From contig NZ_JALN02000001.1 of the NCBI RefSeq assembly GCF_000559085.1, positions 372,001 to 436,000 of the forward strand: 64,000 nucleotides of DNA. The letters are read 5' to 3'. The translations under genes were made by a program, and so were the position numbers. Below are positions 34,568 through 42,602 of this stretch, one piece after another. Position 1 is the first letter of the stretch. Each line of letters starts with the position of its first letter. Under the pieces are notes generated by a model. It did no database searches, had not been told where the DNA came from, and saw nothing but the letters and a program-made list of their open reading frames with translations. The DNA comes from Mycolicibacterium aromaticivorans JS19b1 = JCM 16368. Its GTDB lineage: Bacteria > Actinomycetota > Actinomycetes > Mycobacteriales > Mycobacteriaceae.

Positions 34568-34852
34568 GTGAAGCGAATCGTGTACCCCGTCCTGGCGGCA
34601 TCGGCGGCGGCAGCCGTCCTGAGCGGCTGCTCGGCCTCGGAGGTCGTGAACACCGGCGGCGACACCAAATGCAAGGACTTCCTCACTCAAGACGAGAAGA
34701 AGCAGAACGACGAAGTCAGCAAGATGCTCAAAGACAAGAGCGGGCAGGATCCGGCGAACCTGGAGATCACAGCCACCAAGACTTCGGTCACGGTGTACTG
34801 CCAGACGCTTGGCAAGGAAGACACCAAGATCTCTGAGGCGCCCCACGGCTGA
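34568..34852 (+). CDS. Small lipoprotein of unknown function
   Basis: A 94-residue predicted lipoprotein. After the basic start KRIVYPVLAASAAAAVLSGC the lipobox LSGC places the lipidated cysteine at 21. The mature part is short, charged (TKCKDFLTQDEKKQNDEVSK) and has two more cysteines that could pair. The size and spacing recall small mycobacterial lipoproteins of the HdeA-like kind, but this is not certain. GTG 34568 follows GAGAGG. Confidence 0.72.
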   Translation: MKRIVYPVLAASAAAAVLSGCSASEVVNTGGDTKCKDFLTQDEKKQNDEVSKMLKDKSGQDPANLEITATKTSVTVYCQTLGKEDTKISEAPHG

Positions 34853-35077
34853 TCGGCCGTCGTCGGCATAGGACCCACACCCGCGGGTGGGGTGCGGCCG
34901 GGACAGCGAACCTTTCGCTGACCTCGCCGCAATCCCATCCGCGGTTTGTTTGCTTCTGCTCGAATGTTCGTCCAATGCCTGCTCAACTCGAGCGCCCGCC
35001 CGTTCCGACATCTGCTTTCAGAACGTATGACGTAAAGCTTTGGTTGAGTCGACTAACTGGATATATTTTGACCTCCA

Positions 35078-35106
35078 TTGACGACCACGCGCTGTGGTCA
35101 TACGCT
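35078..35106 (+). promoter_or_regulatory. Promoter of P450-TetR operon
   Basis: TTGACG at 35078-35083 and TACGCT at 35101-35106, separated by exactly 17 bases, are good -35 and -10 elements. The predicted transcript start, about 35113, lies close to an in-frame ATG at 35117. Confidence 0.6.
35083..35099. promoter_or_regulatory. Inverted repeat operator inside promoter spacer
   Basis: GACCAC and GTGGTC, perfect six-base arms with a five-base spacer, fill the space between the -35 and -10 boxes. A protein bound here would exclude RNA polymerase. The TetR regulator encoded downstream in the same operon is the likely binder. Confidence 0.6.
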
Positions 35107-35167
35107 TTGGACACAAATGTCCGAACGTGTCGACCCATCCGGGCATCACGGGAAAGTTGAGACACCG

Positions 35168-36409
35168 ATGAATGTGAACGGCGCAGTCCCCAGCGTGTTC
35201 GACGCCGGCCTGCCCACGTTCAGTTACGACCTCGACGCCACACCACACGACATTTTCGCCGACCTTCGCAATGCGCAGTCGCAGGCACCCATCGCGATCG
35301 GGCCTCTCGGCCCTGAGATCCTGTCCTACGATCTGGCTCGAGAAATACTGCGCGACAATCGATTCCGCCTACCGCCCGGCATCACCCTGGCGGCGCAGGG
35401 CATCACGTCGGGCCCGCTGTTCGACAAGTTGGCGAGCAGTCTCCTGGGCTTGGACGGCGCACCCCACATTCGGTTGCGCAAGCTGGTTTCCAAGGCGTTC
35501 ACCCCCCGCGCGACATCGCGACTCACCGAGACGATCCACCAGGTGGTCAACGGGCTGATCGACCGGGTGATGGACGCCGGGAGTTGCGACGTCGTGACCG
35601 ACATCGCGCGGCCCTACCCCACTCCGATCATGTGCGCACTGATCGGTGCGCCTTCGGAGGACTGGCAGCTCTTCTCGGATTGGACCGAACAGATCTTCAA
35701 GGCCTTCAACTTTCAGCCGGACGCCAACTTCGACGAGTCCGAGATCATGCGCGCATGGGGTGAACTCGACGCCTACGTCGACGACATGGTCGCTGCCCGC
35801 CGAGACAATCTGACCGACGACCTGCTCTCGGAGCTCATCCGCGCGGAAAGCGACGGCGACCGGTTGAATCTCGACGAACTCCGCGGGCTGGTGGCCGGCT
35901 TCTTGATGGCAGGAACGGACACCACGCGAAACCAGCTGGCGGCATCGGTACAGGTGCTCTGCGAGCATCCCGACCAGTGGGCAAGGCTGCGTGAGCACCC
36001 CGAGCTTGCGATGCAGGCGGTCGAGGAGAGCATGCGCCACTCACCCGCGGCCTGCATCGTGCCGCGTGCGGCCCTCGAGGATGCCGAATTCGGCGGTTAC
36101 CTGTTCCCCGCCGGGACCTTCGTTTTCGCGAACACCTTTGCCGCCAACCGAGACCCCGCGATCTATGACGATGCCGACCGCTTCGACATCGCCCGCAAGG
36201 ACGTACCCGCAATCCTGACGTTCGGCGGCGGTGCGCACTACTGCCTCGGCGCCAACCTTGCGCGCCGGGAACTCGCAGAAGCACTCGTCGTCCTCACCCG
36301 CCGCCTGTCTGCCCCTCACCGCACCGGTCCGGCCCCATGGAAATCCATACTCGGAATGACAGGGCCGACAACACTTCCCATCGCGTTCGATGTGACAACC
36401 GGTGCGTAG
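35168..36409 (+). CDS. Cytochrome P450 in operon with TetR
   Basis: A 413-residue P450. The I-helix motif is AGTDTT (248-253), ExxR is Glu287 to Arg290 (ESMR), and the heme ligand is Cys359 in FGGGAHYCLG. The MAGTDTTRNQLAA block is shared with steroid- or fatty-acid-active bacterial P450s, but the substrate is unknown. ATG 35168 has only a weak ribosome site; an in-frame ATG 35117 close to the predicted transcript start is an alternative. The TetR gene overlaps its stop by eight bases. Confidence 0.9.
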   Translation: MNVNGAVPSVFDAGLPTFSYDLDATPHDIFADLRNAQSQAPIAIGPLGPEILSYDLAREILRDNRFRLPPGITLAAQGITSGPLFDKLASSLLGLDGAPHIRLRKLVSKAFTPRATSRLTETIHQVVNGLIDRVMDAGSCDVVTDIARPYPTPIMCALIGAPSEDWQLFSDWTEQIFKAFNFQPDANFDESEIMRAWGELDAYVDDMVAARRDNLTDDLLSELIRAESDGDRLNLDELRGLVAGFLMAGTDTTRNQLAASVQVLCEHPDQWARLREHPELAMQAVEESMRHSPAACIVPRAALEDAEFGGYLFPAGTFVFANTFAANRDPAIYDDADRFDIARKDVPAILTFGGGAHYCLGANLARRELAEALVVLTRRLSAPHRTGPAPWKSILGMTGPTTLPIAFDVTTGA

Positions 36410-37073
36410 CCGCGGCTGGGCGGGATCCACACCCGCCTCTGACGAGGAAGCGATCGGCCGAATACTCGACGCGGTGGACCAGGTGGTCGCCGAGCACGGG
36501 TCCGCTATACGCCTCGCTGACGTCGCCCGTACCCTCGGTGTCACGCGTCAGACGGTGTACCGCTACTTCCCCAACGCCGATGCGCTACTGATGGCCAGTG
36601 CGATGCGGGCGGTCGACGGGTTCATCGATCAGGTTGTCCGCCACGTGAGCGGACTCAATGACCCGGTGACTGCCGTCGTCGAAAGCCTGTCGTTCGGAAT
36701 CGAAAAACTCGCGGGCGATCCCCAGCTGGAGAATCTGCTGACGCAGCGCAACGAGGGGCAGGCAATCACCTCGCTGACGTCGCAGACCGCGGTCACGTTC
36801 TGCCTATCCGTCTTCCGCCGCCTCGACGTGGATTGGGCTCTGCACGGTTACGACAGCGCCGCGTTGGGTGAACTCGCCGAAATGATGCTGCGCACCGTGC
36901 AATCCATCCTCATCGATCCCGGGCAGCAGCCGCGCGAGGGAATCGAACTGCGCCGCTTCATCACTCGATGGCTCGGTCCGGCGATCCTCTATCCGCGCAT
37001 CACGTCGCTCGCGCTCCCAGCAGAGATGAATCCGCCATCTCGGACACGCGAACCGTCGTCATCGGGTAGCTGA
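36402..37073 (+). CDS. TetR family regulator, P450 operon
   Basis: A 223-residue TetR regulator with the HTH at about 28-70 (RLADVARTLGVTRQTVYRYF). The GTG start overlaps the P450 stop by eight bases, so it is made from the same message and most likely represses its own operon through the inverted repeat at 35083-35099. Its end overlaps the convergent UvrA-like gene by 15 bases. The ligand is probably the P450 substrate or a relative; inference only. Confidence 0.88.
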   Translation: MRSRGWAGSTPASDEEAIGRILDAVDQVVAEHGSAIRLADVARTLGVTRQTVYRYFPNADALLMASAMRAVDGFIDQVVRHVSGLNDPVTAVVESLSFGIEKLAGDPQLENLLTQRNEGQAITSLTSQTAVTFCLSVFRRLDVDWALHGYDSAALGELAEMMLRTVQSILIDPGQQPREGIELRRFITRWLGPAILYPRITSLALPAEMNPPSRTREPSSSGS

Positions 37074-39605
37074 TAGCGCCAATCTCTTCGCCAGAAACGG
37101 CGCTGTGCGGCTGCCTGTCGCACGCGCCACGTCCTGGGGCGGCCCAGCCGCAACAACCCGACCGCCGTCGCTGCCGGCTCCGGGACCCAGGTCGATCACC
37201 CAGTCCGCACCCGCGACCATTCGCATGTCGTGTTCTGCCACCACCACCGTATTGCCCACGTCGACCAGGCGATGTAATTGGCCGTCAAGCAGATCCACGT
37301 CGGCGGGGTGGAGCCCGGTGGTCGGCTCGTCGAGAACATACAGCGTGTGCCCGCGCCGGGGGCGTTGCAGTTCGGAGGCGAGTTTGATCCGCTGGGCCTC
37401 ACCGCCGGACAACTCGGTCGCGGGCTGTCCGAGGCGGAGGTATCCCAGGCCGACCTCGCGAAGCGTGGTCAGGCTCCGCGCGGCGCCGGCGACGTCGACC
37501 AGGAACTCCGACGCCTCGTCGACGGTCATCGCGAGCACGTCGGCGATCGTACGGTCGCGATAGCGTACGTCGAGCGTCTCATCGGAATAGCGCGCGCCTT
37601 TGCACGCCGGGCAGGTGGCGTAAGTTCCTGGCAGGAACAGCAGTTCGACCGATACGAACCCCTCCCCCTGACAGGTCGAGCAGCGACCTTCGGCCACGTT
37701 GAACGAGAACCTGCCTGCCGTCCAGCCGCGGCGACGGGCTTTCGGTGTCGCGGCGAACTCGCGGCGGACGGCGTCGAACAGGCCGGTATAGGTCGCCAAC
37801 GTCGAGCGCGGCGTCCGCCCGATCGGGCGCTGGTCGACCGATACCAGCCGGCTGATCTCGTCGACGCCCTGTGCGGTCACGCCGAGGCTGGCGTCGTGAT
37901 CGAGATCGATTATCCCGCTGTCAGTTTCGTCGTCAGCCGGTTCGGCCGGCTCGGCGGCGTGTGCCGTGCCGAGATGGCTGCTCACGACATCGCCGAGAAC
38001 TTTGACGACGAGCGTCGATTTTCCTGACCCGGACACTCCGGTGACGGCGGTGTACACCCCGAGTGGCACATCGACGTCGAGGTCTTTCAGATTGTGGAAT
38101 CGGATCCCGCGCAGCCGAAGCCGCGCGGACGGCGTGCGCAGCGGGTGAGACGGCGGGGTACCCCCTCCGAAGAGGTACTGCCGAGTGACCGACTCCTCGA
38201 CGTGGGCGAGACCCGGGACCGGGCCGCTGTAGAGCACGTCCCCGCCACACTCCCCGGCTCCGGGCCCCACGTCGACGATCCAGTCGGCACGGCTCACCAC
38301 GTCCATGTCGTGCTCGACGACGAAGAGCGAATTACCCGCGCGCCGCAGCCGATCCAGCACGTCGAGGAGCGGTTCGACATCGGCGGGGTGCAGTCCGGCT
38401 GACGGTTCGTCAAGCACATACAGCACACCGAACAAGCCGGCACGCAATTGGGTGGCCAGCCGCAGCCGCTGCAGTTCACCCGGTGACACCGTCGGCGTGC
38501 GGCGACCGAGCGTCAGATAACCGAGGCCGAGATCTATCAGCACCTGCAGGCGTGCGACGAGGTCGGCGGCGATCATGGTCGCCACTTCGGTCAGTTCACC
38601 GGAGTCTGTCGACTCATATGCAGCGGCCGCGTCGGTCCGAGATGCTGCCGGGCGCAACGTATCCGCGAGGTCGGTCAGCGGCATGGCCACGTAATCGGCG
38701 ATGGTGCGTCCGGCGAACGTCACCTGCAGCGCCTCCGGCCGAAGACCGGAACCACCGCACAACGGGCATTCGACGCTGTCGACGAACTGTAAAACCCGGC
38801 GGCGCATCATCGCGCTCTGCGAGTTGGCCAGCGTGTGGCGTACGTGACGTTCGGCGCTGGAGAAGGTGCCGTTGTAGTAGTAGTCAGCCTGCACCGGGTG
38901 CTGAGTCGGATCGATTTCCACCGTTGGCTGCTCATCGGTGAACAGGATCCAATTACGTTGTCGCTTAGGCAGTTTTTTCCATGGCCTGTCTATGTCATAC
39001 CCCAGCGTGACGAGGATGTCGCGCAAGTTCTGTCCCTGCCATGCGCCTGGCCATGCCGCGACGGCACCGTCGCGGATCGTCAGTGACGGGTCGGGTACCA
39101 GCGTCTCTTCGGTGACCCGGTGGATTCGTCCCAACCCGTGGCACTGCGGGCATGCGCCGACCGCGGTGTTCGGGGAGAATGCATCGGAGTCCAATCGTTC
39201 CGTCGCTCCGGGCGGATAGGTTCCGGCACGGGAGAACAACATTCGAAGCAGATTCGACAAAGTGGTGACGGTGCCGACCGTCGACCGCGACGTCGCCGAA
39301 CCCCGGCGCTGCTGCAATGCGACCGCAGGAGGTAGCCCGGTGATGTCGTCGACTTTGGGTGCGCCGGTGGGCAACAGCAGCCGGCGCGCGTAGGGCGCGA
39401 CCGACTCGAAGTAGCGGCGCTGAGCTTCGGCATAGATGGTGCCGAAGGCCAGCGACGACTTGCCGGACCCGGAGATGCCGGTGAACGCCACCAGCGCGTC
39501 ACGCGGTGCCGCGACGTCGACACCCCGCAGGTTGTGCACCCGAGTCCCGTAGACCCGCACACACGGGTCGATGCCGTCCGCACTTGTGAAGGACGATTCA
39601 GCCAT
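37059..39605 (-). CDS. UvrA-like tandem ABC ATPase (UvrA2 type)
   Basis: An 848-residue UvrA paralogue, shorter than the roughly 950-970 residues of UvrA. It has two ABC modules: Walker A GISGSGKS (43-50) and GVSGSGKS (about 515), and zinc modules CPQCHG, CPLCGG and, in the second half, CSTCQG paired with CPACKG. The second signature is canonical (LSGGEAQRIKLA), but the first is degenerate (VSPGELQRLRLA). UvrA2 proteins bind DNA or drug-DNA adducts and often occur in drug-producing or drug-resistant actinobacteria. It may protect against a DNA-intercalating compound. ATG 39605. Confidence 0.88.
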   Translation of the reverse strand: MAESSFTSADGIDPCVRVYGTRVHNLRGVDVAAPRDALVAFTGISGSGKSSLAFGTIYAEAQRRYFESVAPYARRLLLPTGAPKVDDITGLPPAVALQQRRGSATSRSTVGTVTTLSNLLRMLFSRAGTYPPGATERLDSDAFSPNTAVGACPQCHGLGRIHRVTEETLVPDPSLTIRDGAVAAWPGAWQGQNLRDILVTLGYDIDRPWKKLPKRQRNWILFTDEQPTVEIDPTQHPVQADYYYNGTFSSAERHVRHTLANSQSAMMRRRVLQFVDSVECPLCGGSGLRPEALQVTFAGRTIADYVAMPLTDLADTLRPAASRTDAAAAYESTDSGELTEVATMIAADLVARLQVLIDLGLGYLTLGRRTPTVSPGELQRLRLATQLRAGLFGVLYVLDEPSAGLHPADVEPLLDVLDRLRRAGNSLFVVEHDMDVVSRADWIVDVGPGAGECGGDVLYSGPVPGLAHVEESVTRQYLFGGGTPPSHPLRTPSARLRLRGIRFHNLKDLDVDVPLGVYTAVTGVSGSGKSTLVVKVLGDVVSSHLGTAHAAEPAEPADDETDSGIIDLDHDASLGVTAQGVDEISRLVSVDQRPIGRTPRSTLATYTGLFDAVRREFAATPKARRRGWTAGRFSFNVAEGRCSTCQGEGFVSVELLFLPGTYATCPACKGARYSDETLDVRYRDRTIADVLAMTVDEASEFLVDVAGAARSLTTLREVGLGYLRLGQPATELSGGEAQRIKLASELQRPRRGHTLYVLDEPTTGLHPADVDLLDGQLHRLVDVGNTVVVAEHDMRMVAGADWVIDLGPGAGSDGGRVVAAGPPQDVARATGSRTAPFLAKRLALSATR

Positions 39606-39774
39606 GATGGCCTCACGAGTACCCGTGTTGCGGTGCTGCGACGCACCTTCGCGTCACCCACATCCAGGCCTCGACTAGGATATCTAGCGCCGATGCCGTC
39701 GGGGGCGCTTTTCCGGCGTGGTGACGATGATCGTTGATCGCGGCGCGCGCCGCGTTTGCCCGGAGGTTAAAGCC

Positions 39775-40575
39775 ATGCGCTCTGTCAGCGCGGCAGTGAT
39801 TGTCACAGTTGCCGCCATGTCCTTTTCGTCCGGCCTGGCGGCAGCCGCCCCGAAGGATTACTGCGCCGACCTCAAAGGCGCCAACACCGGCAGTACGTGT
39901 GAGATCCAGCTCTCCGACCCGGCGTACAGCGTCGACATCAGCATCCCACTGGACTACCCGGACCAGAAATCGGTCGCCGATTACATCTCCCAGACGCGTG
40001 ATGCGTTCCTCGCCACAGCCAAGTCCGGCGCGCCCAGCAGTCCTTCCGCCACGTTGAGCATCAAGGCGACCGAGTACAACTCAGCGATTCCCCCGCGCGG
40101 CACGCAGGCCGTGGTGTTCACGATCACCCAGAATGTCGGCGGCGGGCCCTCCAAGACGACGTACAAGGCGTTCAACTGGGACCAGAGCTACCGCAAGGCG
40201 ATCACCTACACCGCCGCACCCGACGACAAGCTGAACACCCCGCTGTGGCGGGTGGACGATCCGCTGAAGACCGTCGCGCCCATCGTCGCGTCCGAACTGC
40301 AGCAGCAGCTGGCACCGCCGCCGCCGCCGGCCGCGCCGCCCACGCAACCCGGGCAGCCGGCGACGACGACACCATCCAGTACCGCTCCCACCACCCCGCC
40401 GCCGCCGTTGGCGTTCGCGCCGGGGGCGCTCTACAACCCGGCCAACTATCAGAATTTCGCAGTGGTCAACGACGGGGTGATCTTCTTCTTTGACCAGGGC
40501 GCGTTGTTGCCCGCCTCAGCCGGCGCCCTGCACGTTCTGGTGCCTCGGTCTGCGATCGATCCGATGATCGCCTAA
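39775..40575 (+). CDS. MPT64-like secreted protein with Pro-rich insertion
   Basis: A 266-residue exported protein closely resembling MPT64 of M. tuberculosis: shared stretches include SDPAYSVDISIPLDYPDQKS, SAIPPRGTQAVVF, TTYKAFNWDQSYRKAITY and NYQNFAVVNDGVIFFF. The signal peptide ends near residue 25 (LAAAAP); Cys30 and Cys42 match the disulfide pair. Unlike MPT64 it carries a low-complexity Pro/Thr segment at about 181-213 between the two halves. ATG 39775 has GGAGG nine bases upstream. In M. tuberculosis MPT64 is secreted and antigenic; its role in environmental species is unknown. Confidence 0.88.
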   Translation: MRSVSAAVIVTVAAMSFSSGLAAAAPKDYCADLKGANTGSTCEIQLSDPAYSVDISIPLDYPDQKSVADYISQTRDAFLATAKSGAPSSPSATLSIKATEYNSAIPPRGTQAVVFTITQNVGGGPSKTTYKAFNWDQSYRKAITYTAAPDDKLNTPLWRVDDPLKTVAPIVASELQQQLAPPPPPAAPPTQPGQPATTTPSSTAPTTPPPPLAFAPGALYNPANYQNFAVVNDGVIFFFDQGALLPASAGALHVLVPRSAIDPMIA

Positions 40576-40615
40576 CACCCAGAGCTGTGGCCACGCACGA
40601 CGCGCAGGTGTGACG

Positions 40616-40633
40616 ACGATGACCAGTCATCGT
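40616..40633. promoter_or_regulatory. Inverted repeat ahead of DUF385 gene
   Basis: ACGATGA, four bases (CCAG), TCATCGT: perfect seven-base arms, 17 bases before the ATG of the DUF385 gene. It could be an operator, or an RNA hairpin near the ribosome site; the gap downstream of the MPT64-like gene also allows a weak terminator. Confidence 0.4.
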
Positions 40634-40650
40634 GCGAGAGAGGGGCTTTC

Positions 40651-41049
40651 ATGCGACTACCGCGCGATATCGCATACTTCAACCGCCGCGTCACCAATCG
40701 GGCAGCTCAATCGATCACCCCGTGGCTTCCAGGGCTGGGAACGCTCCAGCACATCGGACGCGAGTCCGGTAGGCGATACCGAACACCTCTGTTGGTTTTC
40801 CCGACCCGAGACGGCTTCGTCATCCTCATCGGCTACGGGCTCGAATCCGACTGGCTGAAGAACGTATTGGCCGGCGGAGCGACGGCGCTGGAGAAGCGGA
40901 ACAAAGCGGTCCCGTTGGTCGATCCGCGGATCTGCAGCAAGGCTGACGCGGCGAACCTCGTCACACCCGCATTCCGAACGTTCTATCGGCTATTCCCCTA
41001 TAACGAAGCGGCGTTGGTGCTGACGAGGAGTGCAAACACTTCGTCCTAG
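40651..41049 (+). CDS. DUF385 F420-type nitroreductase-fold protein
   Basis: A 132-residue protein of the deazaflavin (F420)-dependent nitroreductase fold, DUF385, to which Ddn belongs. The block LQHIGRESGRRYRTPLLVFP contains the conserved GRxSGxxRxTPL signature of the family, and GFVILIGYGLESDWLKNVLAG follows. It is slightly short and starts directly with the core. AGAGGGG precedes ATG 40651. Cofactor assignment is by family; the substrate is unknown. Confidence 0.87.
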   Translation: MRLPRDIAYFNRRVTNRAAQSITPWLPGLGTLQHIGRESGRRYRTPLLVFPTRDGFVILIGYGLESDWLKNVLAGGATALEKRNKAVPLVDPRICSKADAANLVTPAFRTFYRLFPYNEAALVLTRSANTSS

Positions 41050-41138
41050 AGCCTTCGCAGCCGTCAGCGGCATACTGTGGCCGTTCGCTCGGCGAGCGCG
41101 ACGCGGCTTTACCCAGGTGTGTGCACTTCGCCGCTCCG

Positions 41139-41477
41139 TCACGGGGAGGATCGAACCTGGGTGTCGGGCTCCGTCGGCTGTGCGGCCGTCCCACCCGGAA
41201 GCTCGCTCAGACCGATACACGTCCCACTGTCCGAACCGTCACACGGGATCCCGCGGATCTCTGGCAACTGATTGGGGCCGCGCTGGTTCACCTCAGCCTG
41301 TGGCGGATCAATCGAGGGTAAGCAGCCGTCAAAGTAGATCTGGCTGGTTTCGTTGGTCGGGCAAGGATCGGCGACCGGGGTGGCCGGCGAGGCCAAGATC
41401 ACTCCCATCGCCAGCGGAAACCCCGCCGCGGCCGACACACCACCGATCATCGTGGCTAGTAGTCGTGTGCTCTTCAC
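41139..41477 (-). CDS. Small secreted four-cysteine protein
   Basis: A 112-residue predicted exported protein. The signal peptide is KSTRLLATMIGGVSAAAGFP through ASPATPVAD. The mature part has four cysteines in DPCP, DGCLP, IPCDG and GTCIGL contexts, which could form two disulfides; the tail LPEIRGIPCDGSDSGTCIGL recalls a family of small secreted mycobacterial proteins (Ibp1-like, from memory). GTG 41477 is chosen because GAGGAAG lies upstream and the signal peptide then begins correctly. It converges with the DUF385 gene. Confidence 0.65.
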   Translation of the reverse strand: MKSTRLLATMIGGVSAAAGFPLAMGVILASPATPVADPCPTNETSQIYFDGCLPSIDPPQAEVNQRGPNQLPEIRGIPCDGSDSGTCIGLSELPGGTAAQPTEPDTQVRSSP

Positions 41478-41899
41478 CGAAAACTTCCTCTCCAGTATGG
41501 TTCGGGATCCCGTGTGGCCGGGCCGCAGTAGCTCGATGTCGCACAACGAAACCAACCGGGTTGCACGCAATCCTGTGGCCTGCTTTGAGATCCCGGCGTC
41601 CTGAAGCTGCGTTCCGCAGCCGTGACGCTAGGGCAGCGTCCTTAACCCATCGGGCTACGTAACCTGTACCCACAGTTGCGCCGCGTAATAGCTGTCACGA
41701 GATAGATTTCTGGGGCAGATGGCGATGACGTGAAGTGCGATTGCACCGTCATGACGTTGCAGCGCAACCGATCCGCACCGACGATGTTGACGAGCCCAGG
41801 CTGTCGGCCGACTTTCGCTCTGGTGCCGGCGATCGCCAGTGGCACGAGGAGTGACCCGTCGGTCGGGGCGCACTGCCGCCTCAATTCAGCTGGTGGCCT
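41478..41899. other. Intergenic region, no convincing gene
   Basis: A 422-base stretch between the small secreted protein and the PAS-ANTAR gene. Open frames here have atypical codon use and no ribosome site. It presumably holds the promoter of the leftward secreted-protein gene. No palindrome long enough to name was seen. Confidence 0.5.
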
Positions 41900-42601
41900 T
41901 CAGTCATCGAAGGTCATCGTCATCAGGTAGTGGTGCACCTTCGTGCTGGTGGGCACGGGAAGGCCGATGAGGCCTGGCAATTCGGCGACGAGCCGTTCGG
42001 CGACAGTGAACAACTTCACGTTCAGTTCTTGAGATCGCCACTTCAACACGTCGAAAGCAGCGTCGGGCGTGATGCGGTAGATCGCCATGATCATTCCCTT
42101 GGCGAGGTCGATGACCTCGCGGTGCGCGACGATTTCATCGAGCTTCTCGTTGAGAGAAAGCTGCAGATCCGCGGCGAAGCCCTCGGTGACGTCGATGTAG
42201 AAGCCACGAGTCGCCGTGATTCTGCCGTCGTGGCCGGTTACGGCGTCGCCGACCACGACGACCCTGCGGATCTCCCCGGCGGCGGTTCGGATGCGGTGGC
42301 GGCTGCTGAACGGCGCCGATGTCGGTGCGAGTAGCGCACCCACCCGCCCGAGATCGTCGGGATGTTTGTGGCTGAGCACCAACTCGGTGGTGGGAGTGAC
42401 CTCGCCGGGCCGATAGCCGTGCATTCGAGCCACTGCGTCTGACCATATCCAGGTGTCGGTTCCGTAGTGGTATTCGAATCGGCCCACGCGTTGCGGCGGA
42501 CCATCGACCAGCGCCTCGTCCGTTGGGTTTGGCGACTGTCCGTCGACGGCCGGCTGCGCAGCGGTGAAGCTGCCGTACTCGCGTCGCTTGTCGGGGGACA
42601 C
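41900..42601 (-). CDS. PAS and ANTAR domain RNA-binding regulator
   Basis: A 233-residue regulator. A PAS domain of the PAS_3 type fills about 35-140 (GRFEYHYGTDTWIWSDAVAR, HPDDLGRVGALL), followed by an ANTAR domain (HREVIDLAKGMIMAIYRITP to VAERLVAEL). GTG 42601 follows GAGAGGG and lies one base after the GT4 stop, so it is cotranscribed with that gene. ANTAR proteins act on nascent RNA, so it may antiterminate within this long leftward transcription unit; this is not shown. Confidence 0.87.
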   Translation of the reverse strand: MSPDKRREYGSFTAAQPAVDGQSPNPTDEALVDGPPQRVGRFEYHYGTDTWIWSDAVARMHGYRPGEVTPTTELVLSHKHPDDLGRVGALLAPTSAPFSSRHRIRTAAGEIRRVVVVGDAVTGHDGRITATRGFYIDVTEGFAADLQLSLNEKLDEIVAHREVIDLAKGMIMAIYRITPDAAFDVLKWRSQELNVKLFTVAERLVAELPGLIGLPVPTSTKVHHYLMTMTFDD

Positions 42602-42602
42602 G

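Larger units (their letters stand above)
34853..35167. other. Intergenic region with P450 promoter, no convincing gene
   Basis: A 315-base gap, locally AT-richer between 35020 and 35120 than its surroundings. It holds the palindrome AGTCGACT (35047-35054), a likely promoter (35078-35106) with an inverted repeat in its spacer, and a 61-codon open frame (34975-35160) that lacks a ribosome site and crosses the promoter, so I do not call it a gene. Confidence 0.6.

Noticed and set aside
34975..35160. 61-codon frame ahead of the P450
   Set aside because: It has no ribosome site and crosses the predicted promoter and operator.
32527..36409. P450 pair as part of a biosynthetic cluster
   Set aside because: No polyketide, peptide or terpene synthase gene is near; the P450s have separate promoters and one has its own regulator.
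41086..41098. CGCTC-GGC-GAGCG hairpin between convergent genes as a terminator
   Set aside because: The stem is short and lacks a T tract; such hairpins are common by chance at this GC content.
41642..41884. 80-codon minus-strand frame
   Set aside because: No ribosome site, no recognisable features and codon use unlike the neighbours.
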